A stretch of DNA of 64,000 bases from Flavobacterium davisii. GTDB taxonomy: Bacteria; Bacteroidota; Bacteroidia; Flavobacteriales; Flavobacteriaceae. The stretch is from NCBI RefSeq assembly GCF_019565505.1, contig NZ_CP067378.1, positions 1,054,001 through 1,118,000 of the forward strand. Direction: 5' to 3'. The notes below the pieces were generated by a model, which was given only the letters and a program-made list of their open reading frames with translations, had not been told where the DNA came from and ran no database searches. The position numbers and the translations under genes are program-made. Shown here piece by piece: positions 40,172-48,932 of the stretch (positions are counted from its first letter, which is position 1; each line of letters starts with the position of its first letter).

Positions 40172-40203
40172 AAAACTCTAGCATTTGATTGCTAGAGTTT
40201 TTA
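40172..40203 (-). terminator. terminator after the 40238-40972 gene
   Basis: A 12-bp stem (AAAACTCTAGCA with TGCTAGAGTTTT) and a six-base loop lie 35 bases beyond the stop of the minus-strand gene. Confidence 0.75.
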
Positions 40204-40237
40204 ATAAGTTATCGATAAATGTTTGTCTACTTAATTG

Positions 40238-40972
40238 TTAATCTTGTTCTCTAAATTGTAATTTCACAAGGGCTTTATAATAGGGTTGTGCGGCTTCACC
40301 TAGGGATTTGACATAAGCTTTTACTTCCTTTATCGTTTTTAGGGCGTTATCAGGATTGGTATATAAGATTTTGTTTCTATCCATACGTGCTGTGATTAAC
40401 GCATTGGCTGTAGTGTTTACGTTTTTACTTAAAGCATCTAATTGTTGTTGTAATGTTTTTAGGTTTTGTGTTTTCAGTTCTTCTTCGTTGGGTGCAAATT
40501 CTGGATGTATATTTAACTGCTCTATTAAAACAGAAAGGTTCGCAATACGACTGTCAAAACTTTGTTGCAGGGTTGAAATGGTTTTGGTTTCTGCGGTTTC
40601 AGGATTTACTTTTTTGGCTTTTACATCACCACGAATTTTCTTTACTAGAGTTTGGATATTTTCTTTATCGGGCTGCGAAATGGCAATAGATTTGACAAAA
40701 TTATTAATTCGAGTGGTTAATTTACTTACAGGTTCCATGGCTATTTCACGTGCTGCTACTGCGTTTTTGTAGGCTGGAATTTTGGTATTTAGTCCTAGTA
40801 TAGTCGCTTCTACCTCTTGTTTTATTTCTAAAAGCTTATCAATCCCCAATTGCGGATTAGAAGGATTATAGAGTGCACCCATTTCTTGAAGAATTTGAAT
40901 GGCAGCGCCAAAATTTGCGATGTTCTTAGCGTGTCCCGTTTCGGAAGTTGAGTTTTTGTTTGTTGTTGTCAT
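40238..40972 (-). CDS. uncharacterised helical protein
   Basis: The 244-residue soluble protein is predicted to be almost wholly helical, with coiled-coil-like stretches (GIDKLLEIKQEVEATILGLN and QNLKTLQQQLDALSKNVNTT). It lacks a signal peptide and Cys. The N-terminal ten residues are Thr/Ser/Asn-rich and look disordered. I do not recognise a named family, although similar proteins of this length occur in Flavobacteriia. It stands alone with its own terminator. Its function is unknown. Confidence 0.7.
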   Translation of the reverse strand: MTTTNKNSTSETGHAKNIANFGAAIQILQEMGALYNPSNPQLGIDKLLEIKQEVEATILGLNTKIPAYKNAVAAREIAMEPVSKLTTRINNFVKSIAISQPDKENIQTLVKKIRGDVKAKKVNPETAETKTISTLQQSFDSRIANLSVLIEQLNIHPEFAPNEEELKTQNLKTLQQQLDALSKNVNTTANALITARMDRNKILYTNPDNALKTIKEVKAYVKSLGEAAQPYYKALVKLQFREQD

Positions 40973-41362
40973 GATAATTTGTTTAAGAATTACTACATAA
41001 TTAGTGATTTTTTTTGAAAGAGGAAAAAATAGTTTTGGGTGATGGATGAGGGGTGAAAGTAAGCTAGTGTTGTGTGCGATGTATTCGTTTTAGCGAAGCA
41101 AGTAAATTAAGTTAGCACCTAGGTGTTTAACTTTAAACACTACTTTATAAATCGTTGGTAGCCCAGATATAAAACAGACCAAAGTTTGCAAAAAATCATC
41201 AATTGATTAGATACATTATCAGTTTAGATTTTCTATTTTTGGAATACGAAACAATTTTAATTAGCGAAATGCGCTTTTGTATTGTTTCGATGAAATCAAT
41301 AAACAGACTTGTGATAGGGTTCGCCTATTTATGAGTTGTGCGTCACTTTAGAACAAATCCAA
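40973..41362. other. intergenic region before the DUF4365 gene
   Basis: No gene is seen. A hairpin (CGAAACAAT 41247-41255 with ATTGTTTCG 41281-41289) and a TATTTTTG motif (41234-41241) could be regulatory. GTTGTGCG at 41335-41342 resembles the end of the attC-like spacers found downstream. The rest is unremarkable. Confidence 0.5.
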
Positions 41363-42358
41363 ATGATTAGAAAGAAACAAAGAGTTCCTCAACACATAAT
41401 GGAGGACGAATCCTATGAAATTATTAAAAGTCAAATTCCTAAACATTGGGTTGTAAGAGAATTTAACAGACCAGATTATGGTATTGATTTAGTAATTGAA
41501 CTTTTTGAAATAGTGGACAACAATATTGCTGAGACACTTGGTGAGTTCATTTATGTTCAAGTAAAATCAGTTAAAGAATTAGAATTTAAAAAAGAGACTA
41601 TTTATGAAGTTAGCAATGTTGCAAAAGGGATGTGGATAGAGAACAGAAAATCTCATACTAAACTTGATGTAGTAAAATATCCTTTTGACACAACATCTAT
41701 TTTTACCATTCAATCTCTTGGAGGTAGTGTTCCAGTGCTTTTATTTGTTGTGGATATCAAAAACAGAGAGACTTATTTTGTTTGCGTAAACGACTACATT
41801 GACAAAATCATTTTACCGCAGAATCCAAAATATACAGAACAAGGTTCGTTAACATTTAATATACCAGCTTTTAACAAACTATCGAACGTTGACATATCCA
41901 TCAACGCGCTTAAATTCTACGGAAAAAGAGTAAAACTTCTTGCTGCTTTTTCAAAATTTTCTTTTCAAAAAAATGAAATCAAACACATTTTTGGTTACAA
42001 AGATTATCCTGTTTTGACATATCGAGACGAAAAAGAAAAATGGAAACAATATGAACAGGGTGAGATAAAAACGCAACTTCTATATTTCATTTCTCAAATA
42101 GAAGACTTGGATATTTGGCGACATAATGAGTGGCAGGTATTACCACTATCTAAAATGGACTTAGAAACAGTTAAAAATCTATTAAAAGAAAATGAAGTAG
42201 ATTGGGGAACTGTAAAAGATAAGGTAATTGTTTTATGGCATCAATTAACAAACTTAGGAAATATATATGAGGATATTTGTCGAGAATGGTTCCTTCCAAA
42301 AATTATCAGCCTAATGACATCCTATCCGACAATGCCAGAGATAATAAATGAAGAATAA
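41363..42358 (+). CDS. DUF4365 domain protein (PD-(D/E)XK nuclease-like)
   Basis: The protein has 331 residues from the ATG at 41363; an upstream TTG at 41336 would add nine. The N-terminal 150 residues match DUF4365. DRPDYGID-like sequence (FNRPDYGIDLVIELFE) and LGEFIYVQVKSVKEL together give the D...E-x-K pattern of restriction-type nucleases. VPVLLFVVDIKNRETYFVCV follows. The C-terminal half is helical and unrecognised. DUF4365 proteins are common in defence islands, so an anti-phage or anti-plasmid role is a fair guess but unproven. It is separated from the NACHT gene by a hairpin-forming spacer. Confidence 0.75.
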   Translation: MIRKKQRVPQHIMEDESYEIIKSQIPKHWVVREFNRPDYGIDLVIELFEIVDNNIAETLGEFIYVQVKSVKELEFKKETIYEVSNVAKGMWIENRKSHTKLDVVKYPFDTTSIFTIQSLGGSVPVLLFVVDIKNRETYFVCVNDYIDKIILPQNPKYTEQGSLTFNIPAFNKLSNVDISINALKFYGKRVKLLAAFSKFSFQKNEIKHIFGYKDYPVLTYRDEKEKWKQYEQGEIKTQLLYFISQIEDLDIWRHNEWQVLPLSKMDLETVKNLLKENEVDWGTVKDKVIVLWHQLTNLGNIYEDICREWFLPKIISLMTSYPTMPEIINEE

Positions 42359-42360
42359 AA

Positions 42361-42502
42361 GCGAACGCACAACAAGCAGTTTGGCAATATGGCGGTTAAA
42401 GGCTTATTTAATGTTTGTTTTATACTTGTAAACTATTATCTTTAAGAAAACTAAACGCTTACTTGTTCCGCCACATCGCCAAGCTGGCAGGACGTTAGTG
42501 GC
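42361..42502. repeat. attC-like imperfect inverted repeat between cassette-like genes
   Basis: The inner parts of the two 35-base arms (42361-42395 and 42468-42502) pair at 16 of 19 positions around GTTTGGCAATATGGCGG. The outer ends carry GCACAAC and CGTTAGTGGC. It starts two bases after the DUF4365 stop. Imperfect long hairpins with GTTRG-type ends recall integron attC sites. No integrase gene is in the window, so the call is tentative. Confidence 0.5.
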
Positions 42503-42547
42503 TATTTTAACACACAATCATATAACAAACAATAATTACATTTATAT

Positions 42548-44326
42548 ATGCCAGTTTTAACATTAATTGGAACCTTTATAGGTGATAAGTTTAAACCTCT
42601 ATTTGAAAGTTTAGCTAAAGAATTTGGAGAAGAAGTAAAACAAGTAATAAATAATAATATTCTAGAGTATCAGGTTGAAGAATATAATAGAAATTATTGT
42701 ACCAAAACATTATTACACAGGGTTGAACCAAAGAAATTGACTGAGTTTTATCAACCTCTATTTATAAAATCTTGTGACAGAGAATACAAATTTAGGCGTA
42801 ATCAGGACAAAGAAAATAGAATTGCTACAGATTCAATTAAAAATTTATTTTCCAAACAACAATGTATCACTCTAATAGGAAACGCTGGAAGTGGAAAGAG
42901 CACAATAATCAAGTATTTATTTTTAAATTCAATTGACTTAGATTTTAAAATACCTATAAAAGTTGAATTAAGATATTTAAACGATTACAATGGTAATATT
43001 ATTGAGTTTATTAAAGAAAAAATTTTAAAACTAAATCGACTAGCAACAAATGACAGAATTGTAGAAAGAATGATGAATTCTGGGGATTTTGTTTTCTTTT
43101 TAGATGGTTATGATGAAATTTCTTCAACTAAAAAAGAAAAAATTACTAAAGAAATAGACGACTTAGTTAAAGTATATAATAAAAATTATTATTTATTGAC
43201 TTCAAGACCTTATACTGAAATTGAATTATTGCCATTATTCCACAACTATGAGGTTTGCGAATTGTCTGATGAGGATATTAATCAGTTCATTAAAAAACAA
43301 ATCCCAAAATCTGAAAAAGAGTTATGCGACAAGATTATTGAAGCTGTAAATAGCCAAGATAACCTATCATATAAAAGTTTTTTAAGCAATCCCCTATTGC
43401 TTTCTATGTTTATATTAACTTTTCAATCTTATTCTAGCATACCTCAAAAAAGGAGTGAATTTTATAGTCAAGTTTTTGATGCTCTTTTTTCAGTGCATGA
43501 TAGCATGTCTAAACTTGCTTTCGTAAGAGAAAAGCAAAGTGGTTTATCAAAAGAACAAATAATTGAAGTGTTAAAGTTATTTTCATTTATCTCTTATTTC
43601 GATGAAAAATTTATTTTTAGCGGTATATATCTTAACGAAAAATTTAATTTCATTAAGGAAAAAAAGAAAAATCTAAACTTTGAAAATACAAAACTTATTA
43701 ATGATCTACAAGTAGCAATAAATATCCTAAATAAAGAAGGTACTGATTATACTTTTCCTCACAGGTCGCTTCAAGAATATTTCACAGCCATTTATATTTT
43801 TTCACTAAACGATACAAATAAAAAAATTGTTTATAATAAAATAATTAATTCATTAACACATAAAAATAGATTTTTACATTCATCAAAGGATAACTTTTAT
43901 CTTCTTTTATCCGAATTAGACCAAATAAATGTTATCAAATATGCTCTAATTCCTTATTTTGAAAATTTTATAAAAACAAAGAACATCAATAAGTACAAAC
44001 ACAAAACTATTATTGACACATTTCTAAATTTAAACCAGATATTTGATTCCTTTGAGTATGTATTAAAGTGTGATGATTTTAAAAATGCGAATGAGCTTTT
44101 CAACGAAAAATTCAACATCTATGGAGAAGAAATAAATAAAGAAAATATAAAAGACGAAAAATTACTTGAGAAAAAATTTAATGAGAGACTGGAAAAGCTA
44201 GCTTATAACGATATAAAGCCATTTCTAGTTGAATATAAAACTAAACTTGAAATAATAAAAAATAATCTTGAAGAATATTTAATTAATGAAAATAATAGTG
44301 ATAATGATATAGTTTCAATAATATAA
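42548..44326 (+). CDS. NACHT-domain NTPase (bacterial NLR-like)
   Basis: The 592-residue protein has an N-terminal helical segment (about residues 1-100). A NACHT NTPase follows: Walker A IGNAGSGKSTIIKYL, Walker B FVFFLDGYDEI with the extra acidic residues typical of NACHT, sensor LTSRPYTE, and the helical-domain motif SNPLLLSMF. The late signature FPHRSLQEYFTAIYIF is also typical. The C-terminal 180 residues are helical and show no clear LRR or TPR repeat. Bacterial NACHT proteins are known anti-phage sensors. No separate effector domain is recognisable, so the short N-terminus may be the effector. It is flanked on both sides by attC-like spacers with inverted GTTAGTGGC ends. Confidence 0.88.
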   Translation: MPVLTLIGTFIGDKFKPLFESLAKEFGEEVKQVINNNILEYQVEEYNRNYCTKTLLHRVEPKKLTEFYQPLFIKSCDREYKFRRNQDKENRIATDSIKNLFSKQQCITLIGNAGSGKSTIIKYLFLNSIDLDFKIPIKVELRYLNDYNGNIIEFIKEKILKLNRLATNDRIVERMMNSGDFVFFLDGYDEISSTKKEKITKEIDDLVKVYNKNYYLLTSRPYTEIELLPLFHNYEVCELSDEDINQFIKKQIPKSEKELCDKIIEAVNSQDNLSYKSFLSNPLLLSMFILTFQSYSSIPQKRSEFYSQVFDALFSVHDSMSKLAFVREKQSGLSKEQIIEVLKLFSFISYFDEKFIFSGIYLNEKFNFIKEKKKNLNFENTKLINDLQVAINILNKEGTDYTFPHRSLQEYFTAIYIFSLNDTNKKIVYNKIINSLTHKNRFLHSSKDNFYLLLSELDQINVIKYALIPYFENFIKTKNINKYKHKTIIDTFLNLNQIFDSFEYVLKCDDFKNANELFNEKFNIYGEEINKENIKDEKLLEKKFNERLEKLAYNDIKPFLVEYKTKLEIIKNNLEEYLINENNSDNDIVSII

Positions 44327-44331
44327 AAAAA

Positions 44332-44456
44332 CAGCCACTAACAGGTGTTTGGCAAGATTGCGAATTTTGTAGTAAATTCACATTTACATTTCGCAATAAA
44401 TTTCATATTAAGCAGAAAATTATCGGCTCCGAAGTCCGCAACTACACCACAAAACG
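44332..44456. repeat. second attC-like spacer
   Basis: The left arm begins CAGCCACTAACAGG and shares TTTGGCAAGATTGCG with the spacer after the DUF4365 gene. The right arm (TCCGCAACTACACCAC, ending near 44456) is its imperfect complement. It lies between the NACHT gene stop and the next small gene. Confidence 0.4.
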
Positions 44457-44468
44457 TAAAATTCAACT

Positions 44469-44858
44469 ATGAGAAAACTTTGTTTACAATTAATCGTTTT
44501 AATTAATTTGATCGCTTGTAACAGAAGTGAAAAGACTCGAATTTTGGAAGACAAACTCGTCGTTGAATATTTAAAGAAAAATGGAGATAAATTAGTTAAA
44601 CCTCGAGAGGTCTTTCATTGGATATACTTTAAAACAGAATTAGAAGCAAAACACTTTGTCAAAGAAACAGAAAGTAAAGATTTTGTTTTTGTTTCCAAAA
44701 GAAAGGTTGCTGATAATTTTCCAATTCAAATAGAAATCAAAAGAATAGATAAAATTGATATTAAAAGTGTAAATAAGTATAGTTTGTACTTATTAAAAAT
44801 AGCTGAAAAATATAATGGAGAGTATGATGGATGGGAAACAAGTATCGAAAAAAATTAA
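44469..44858 (+). CDS. RraB-like domain lipoprotein
   Basis: The 129-residue protein has a lipoprotein-type N-terminus (LQLIVLINLIACN). The rest matches the RraB (ribonuclease E inhibitor) fold: VFHWIYFKTELEAKHFVKE, FPIQIEIKRIDKIDI and the C-terminal signature KYNGEYDGWETSI. In this setting an RNase E inhibitor role is unlikely, because a lipoprotein would lie outside the cytoplasm; such domains also occur in immunity-type small proteins. It is a third single-gene unit of the cassette-like stretch. Confidence 0.7.
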   Translation: MRKLCLQLIVLINLIACNRSEKTRILEDKLVVEYLKKNGDKLVKPREVFHWIYFKTELEAKHFVKETESKDFVFVSKRKVADNFPIQIEIKRIDKIDIKSVNKYSLYLLKIAEKYNGEYDGWETSIEKN

Positions 44859-45184
44859 ACATATTCTCACCTAAACTTTAAGTACAAAGCCCCAAAATAA
44901 AACATCACTTAAACCCTCCCCTACCACTCTACAAACTCCGATTTCGCTGATTCCTAATTAGCCTATCAAAATAAAATTTCAAATAAAAACCCCGACCTTA
45001 CGATCGGGGTTGTTTTATTAATCAAGTTTCGGCTTGCCTTTATTTAGGTCGAAAAGCGCTATCAATACGGGAAATTAAATCCTTCCCAAGCTCTAGAGTA
45101 ATCCACCACTCAACAACTGCAATCACAGTTTTTTGCTTAACACACTTTTTTAGGACAGTATCTATTTCTAAAAAAACAGCTGTT
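44859..45184. other. intergenic region between convergent genes
   Basis: The region holds the terminator at 44988-45017 and an AAAACAGCTGTTTT palindrome at its right edge (45173-45186). A minus-strand frame of about 55 codons ending at 45040 has no start codon and no recognisable homology, so I do not call it a gene. Confidence 0.55.
44988..45017 (+). terminator. terminator after the RraB-like gene
   Basis: The stem AACCCCGA with TCGGGGTT encloses an eight-base loop and is followed by GTTTTATT. Confidence 0.7.
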
Positions 45185-45996
45185 TTACAACACCTGTTTT
45201 CTTATAATTTTATTAAAAATACGATACCCCAATACCGAACGTAAGGTACTCATAGCATTGGCATCAAAGCCTACGGTATAACGTGTGAATTTTACGCGGG
45301 GTTTATTGGCTATGGAAAAAAGGTTTCTACGATGTCGTTTATTAAATTGGTGTTTTTCGATTGTTTTTTTAGCAATAAGCCCGAAATTTTATCCATCATG
45401 GCGTCATAAACTGCAACGCCTGTGTTTTCACTTTTCACCACGTTTTTTTGAAATGCTGTGGGGGCATTCCCAAATTGTACGGTGCTCACGCCTATTCCAA
45501 AATTCATCAACTCATACGACATACATTCGGAGAAACTTTCTACAGCACTTTTAGTGGAATGGTAAAAACTTCCTAATGGCAAATTAACCAATCCAGCTAT
45601 AGAAGTCACATTGATAAAATGTCCAAAGCCTTGTTGTCTGAACACGGGTATGAATGCACGGCATACTTTTACACATCCCAGCCAATTGATATCCACGATT
45701 TTGTCAATTTCTTCATCTTTAGAGAACTCAACAAAAGAACGGTAGCCAACTCCAGCATTATTCAGTATGACATCAATAACCGCATGGTTTTTTAAAATAG
45801 CTTCTTTCGCTGTAGCGATACTTTCGGATGAGGTCACATCTAAAATATAACTGCTTACATTGGGTAATTGCACTGTTTCTTTGCCCTGGTCAAAACAAGT
45901 CATAGTAGCTATAACATGCCAGCCATTTTCAGAAAAATAACGTGCCGTACTAGCGCCAATACCGCTAGAAGCACCTGTAATTAATATGGTTTTCAA
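45185..45996 (-). CDS. short-chain dehydrogenase of the polyene cluster
   Basis: This is an NAD(P)-dependent SDR. The cofactor motif is TGASSGIGASTARYF, NNAG is in VILNNAGVGYRSF, and the catalytic YxxxK is in YHSTKSAVESF with the upstream Ser in VTSIAG. It probably reduces a keto or aldehyde intermediate of the polyene pigment. As sequenced the frame stops at 45310. An A6 run (45316-45321) is one base short; restoring it extends the protein by about 42 residues to 270. It is the last gene of the operon, two bases from the ligase gene. Confidence 0.82.
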
Positions 45997-45998
45997 TT

Positions 45999-47288
45999 TT
46001 AGTTTCGTTTATCAATAAAAGTTATGGGTTTACGACTCATGGGTGGAAAAATGATTTTTTGTATTACTTCCATAGGCAATACTTCCAACTTAGGCGCTAC
46101 GCGTAGTTTGGCTCTAAAATGGTCTTTCACCTCGGTTAGAAATCTGTCGCTGGTGTCTTTTGAAGCAATTTTAATCACAATTTCATCCGTTCCTAGCTCG
46201 TTGGTAGAAATTTCAAATACGTGGGCTTGAATAGGCTCAAAACAAGTCATCAAATCATGCATTGCGGGTGGATACAAGGTAGTTCCTTTGTATTTTATCA
46301 TGTGCTCCTTTCTACCTACAACAGGTCCAACACGATAGGTTTGGCGTCCGCAAGCACACGCAGAGGTATGCAACTGTACCACATCGCCTGTTTTAAAACG
46401 CAACAACGGCATTCCTTCTACTCCCAAAGTAGTAATCACTAATTCGCCCGCTTTGCCAGAAGCTACAGGCTGATTATTGGCATCTAAAACTTCGGTAATA
46501 ATCAACTCTGGATGGTGATGTCCTCCTTGTTGTTGACTACATTCGGTAAATGCGGTGCTCATTTCGGTAGACGCATAGGTAGAATACAAGGCAATAGGCC
46601 ATTGTTCTTGTATTTTTTGAGTCAGTAAACTGGGAGAAAAGTCTTGATTACGCAAGGATTCTCCTATACAAATCACCCCTTTTATACTTGAATTTTTATA
46701 ATCAATACCGTGTTTTTCGGCATATTCAATCATTTTTAATAAGAAAGAAGGTACGGCAATTAGAAACTTAGGTTGGTATTTTAAAATAGAATCCCATTGC
46801 AATTCCGGAATACCAGCACCTACTCGGATGATACCCGCTTTCAATTTTCGCAATCCTAGAAAATAAGCTAATCCAGCCATAAAACGACGGTCCATAGTAG
46901 TCATTAATTGCACTACATCGCCTTCCTGCACACCCGCACAAGCAAAAGAAATCGCTTCGTTATAAGCCAAACGTTCCAAATCGGCATCGGTCAAACCAAA
47001 AGTCACAGGACTTCCTAAAGTCCCAGAAGTGGTCGCATAATCAATAATTTGATGTTTGGGCACACAAAAGAAATCGTCATTATTTTGTTGCAAATCGGTT
47101 TTGGAAGTAACAGGCAATTGCTGTAAATCTTCCAAAGTTTGAATGCTGTCAATATTTATGTTTTGCTCCAAAAACATACGCTGATAATACGGCGAATGGG
47201 CTTGGAGATATACCAGTAACTCACGTAATTTTTGCTCTTGAAATACTTTGATTTCATGTGCGGATGCTTTTTCTATTTCGGGTATCAT
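45999..47288 (-). CDS. phenylacetate-CoA ligase-like AMP-forming enzyme
   Basis: The 429-residue member of the PaaK-like branch of the ANL family activates an aromatic or aryl-polyene acid as an acyl-adenylate. Motifs: P-loop YATTSGTLGSPVTF, A5 YSTYASTEMS and A7 MPLLRFKTGDVV. A Cys-rich loop (SACACGRQTYRVGPVVGR) is typical of PaaK, and the C-terminal lid ends KIIFPPMSRKPITF. In flexirubin/aryl-polyene clusters such a ligase is thought to load the aromatic starter. It overlaps the C45-family gene by 35 bases. Confidence 0.85.
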   Translation of the reverse strand: MIPEIEKASAHEIKVFQEQKLRELLVYLQAHSPYYQRMFLEQNINIDSIQTLEDLQQLPVTSKTDLQQNNDDFFCVPKHQIIDYATTSGTLGSPVTFGLTDADLERLAYNEAISFACAGVQEGDVVQLMTTMDRRFMAGLAYFLGLRKLKAGIIRVGAGIPELQWDSILKYQPKFLIAVPSFLLKMIEYAEKHGIDYKNSSIKGVICIGESLRNQDFSPSLLTQKIQEQWPIALYSTYASTEMSTAFTECSQQQGGHHHPELIITEVLDANNQPVASGKAGELVITTLGVEGMPLLRFKTGDVVQLHTSACACGRQTYRVGPVVGRKEHMIKYKGTTLYPPAMHDLMTCFEPIQAHVFEISTNELGTDEIVIKIASKDTSDRFLTEVKDHFRAKLRVAPKLEVLPMEVIQKIIFPPMSRKPITFIDKRN

Positions 47289-48932
47289 GGTAATTTCTTT
47301 TTGTTTTATGCCAATATTTTTCTACTTCCTTACGATCGGGCAAGGTAGTAATTTCTAACTGCATTGCCTTTTGAAAAGCTTCTGCTGCTTCTTTGTATTT
47401 TTTTATAGTATACCAATACTTCCCTAATTTGAAATGTACACTCCATAAGTTCGGATTGGTTTGACTGTATTGCGTTATAAAATCGACCGAAAGGTTTTCT
47501 TTTTTTCTAAGGCGTTATCCATGTCGCGGTCTAATTTCCTAAAAATTTCATAATTTTTAAAGGCTTCTGATTGTATAAAATCGTCCGCTTCCATTTTTAA
47601 TGTCGTAACTTCTGAAAGTTTGGGTTCTTTTGCATCAAAAACGGTATTCAAATCATACGCTACAAAAGCCCCTAGTTGATACGGATTAGAGGAAACCCAC
47701 ATCAGGCGACTTTCTGGTTTAAAAATGACCGCATGATGTGCTAATAGCTGATTGATGGCTTTTTCATTACCGTAACCAATTTTAGCTTCTTTCAATCCTT
47801 CTTTGTTTCGAAGAATTCCAGTCATTTTTTCTGGATTCAACTTATCTTGTTGTAGCAACAACTCTTGCATACGCTCCATGCGATATTGCGAATGGCTCTC
47901 ACGAATGTGTGCCTGATTGCGTTTGTCAGAAAAATACGATTTACTCTGAAAATGATTCGTACACAACAATTGGTTGGTATTCGCTACTTCATACACGCCA
48001 AAATTCTTGGGTGATACTTCAATAATAACCCCTTTTTTATCTTTTGCACTCCCTATCATAATGGATTCCGATACAAACACAGGGCGTTTTTTAGCGATAG
48101 CTATAGCTTCCTCAATGGTAGAAGCGTATTGCAAAATTTCTCTGGTTAATAATGAAATAGGTGTTTTAGCTAGCAATGGCATTTTGGATTTACTTGCATT
48201 GATGGTAACCGTTAAACCTTCTTTATTCATTCCTGATAAAACGCCTATCATTCCAGCCCATGCCACGGAAGCATACGGAATTCCTTTATCAGGCTTAACA
48301 AAAGTGATTAATTTGTCTTGAGCAAAATCATCACCTGCATAAAAATCTAAATTTCTTCCAATCAGCAATTCGCCATCGGCACTTTTATCACCCCAAACGG
48401 CTAAAGAAGTACACCCCACTAAGGCTAAATCTTGCATAACATGCCCGATATCATGCGCACCGTGTAAATACAAACTTCTTAAAAAGGGCGGTGCAATGTA
48501 ATTGTATTTTGCGTCGGTATACAGGGACAAACCGTAGATTTCGGTTTTGAACTCCTCAGTAACATTAAGATATAACTTACGATTGTACCACTTTAATATA
48601 TTTCGTAACAACCATTGTTTGGTTTTAGAAGGAACCATTTCGGCTACTTTAGAAAAAAAGATTCGTTCTTGTTTTTTTACTAAAGGTTCTGCCAAAGCGC
48701 CGGTTAACATTCCTCTTTCTGAGGCTGAACCCGACACATGGAGTTCCCATATTTTTTTATCATTTTTAACTAAAAAGCCATTGGCATGTGTAACCAAAGT
48801 ATCTGAAATTTTAGACACTACAGGTTGTTGCATTGGAATTTCCAAAGGCAGATGATGAATCGATTTTGAAATCCCACAGGCATTCAAAATCAACATTGAT
48901 AAGACACCTATATACTTCCCTATTTTATCCAT
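47254..48932 (-). CDS. C45-family autoproteolytic acyltransferase/hydrolase with TPR tail
   Basis: This is an N-terminal-nucleophile hydrolase of the C45 family (acyl-CoA:6-aminopenicillanic acid acyltransferase type). The expected self-cleavage and nucleophile Cys lies in LALVGCTSLAVWG, followed by LIGRNLDFYAGDDF and GMIGVLSGMNKEGLTVTINA. The N-terminus has a lipoprotein signal (LSMLILNACG), placing it in the envelope. As sequenced the frame stops at 47475. A T7 run at 47500-47506 is one base short; restoring it adds a TPR-like tail (WSVHFKLGKYWYTIKKYKEA) to 47254. It probably joins the polyene acyl chain to a lipid or resorcinol partner; that role is inferred from the cluster. Confidence 0.75.

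Larger units (their letters stand above)
39256..40237. other. repeat-rich non-coding region
   Basis: This gap of about 980 bases holds no credible gene. In order it contains a 21-bp minisatellite (39378-39713), two copies of a 75-bp structured repeat (39771 and 39938), two copies of a 30-bp hairpin (40050 and 40134) and a terminator for the minus-strand gene at 40238. Open frames across the minisatellite arise because 21 is a multiple of three. Confidence 0.75.

Noticed and set aside
40021-40173. 60-codon minus-strand frame at 39991-40173
   Set aside because: It is made almost entirely of the two hairpin repeats, so it is a translation of repeat DNA.
45040-45180. Minus-strand frame of about 55 codons ending DLISRIDSAFRPK
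   Set aside because: It looks protein-like but has no ATG, lies after the SDR stop and shows no family I know. It could be a gene remnant, but the support is too weak to annotate.
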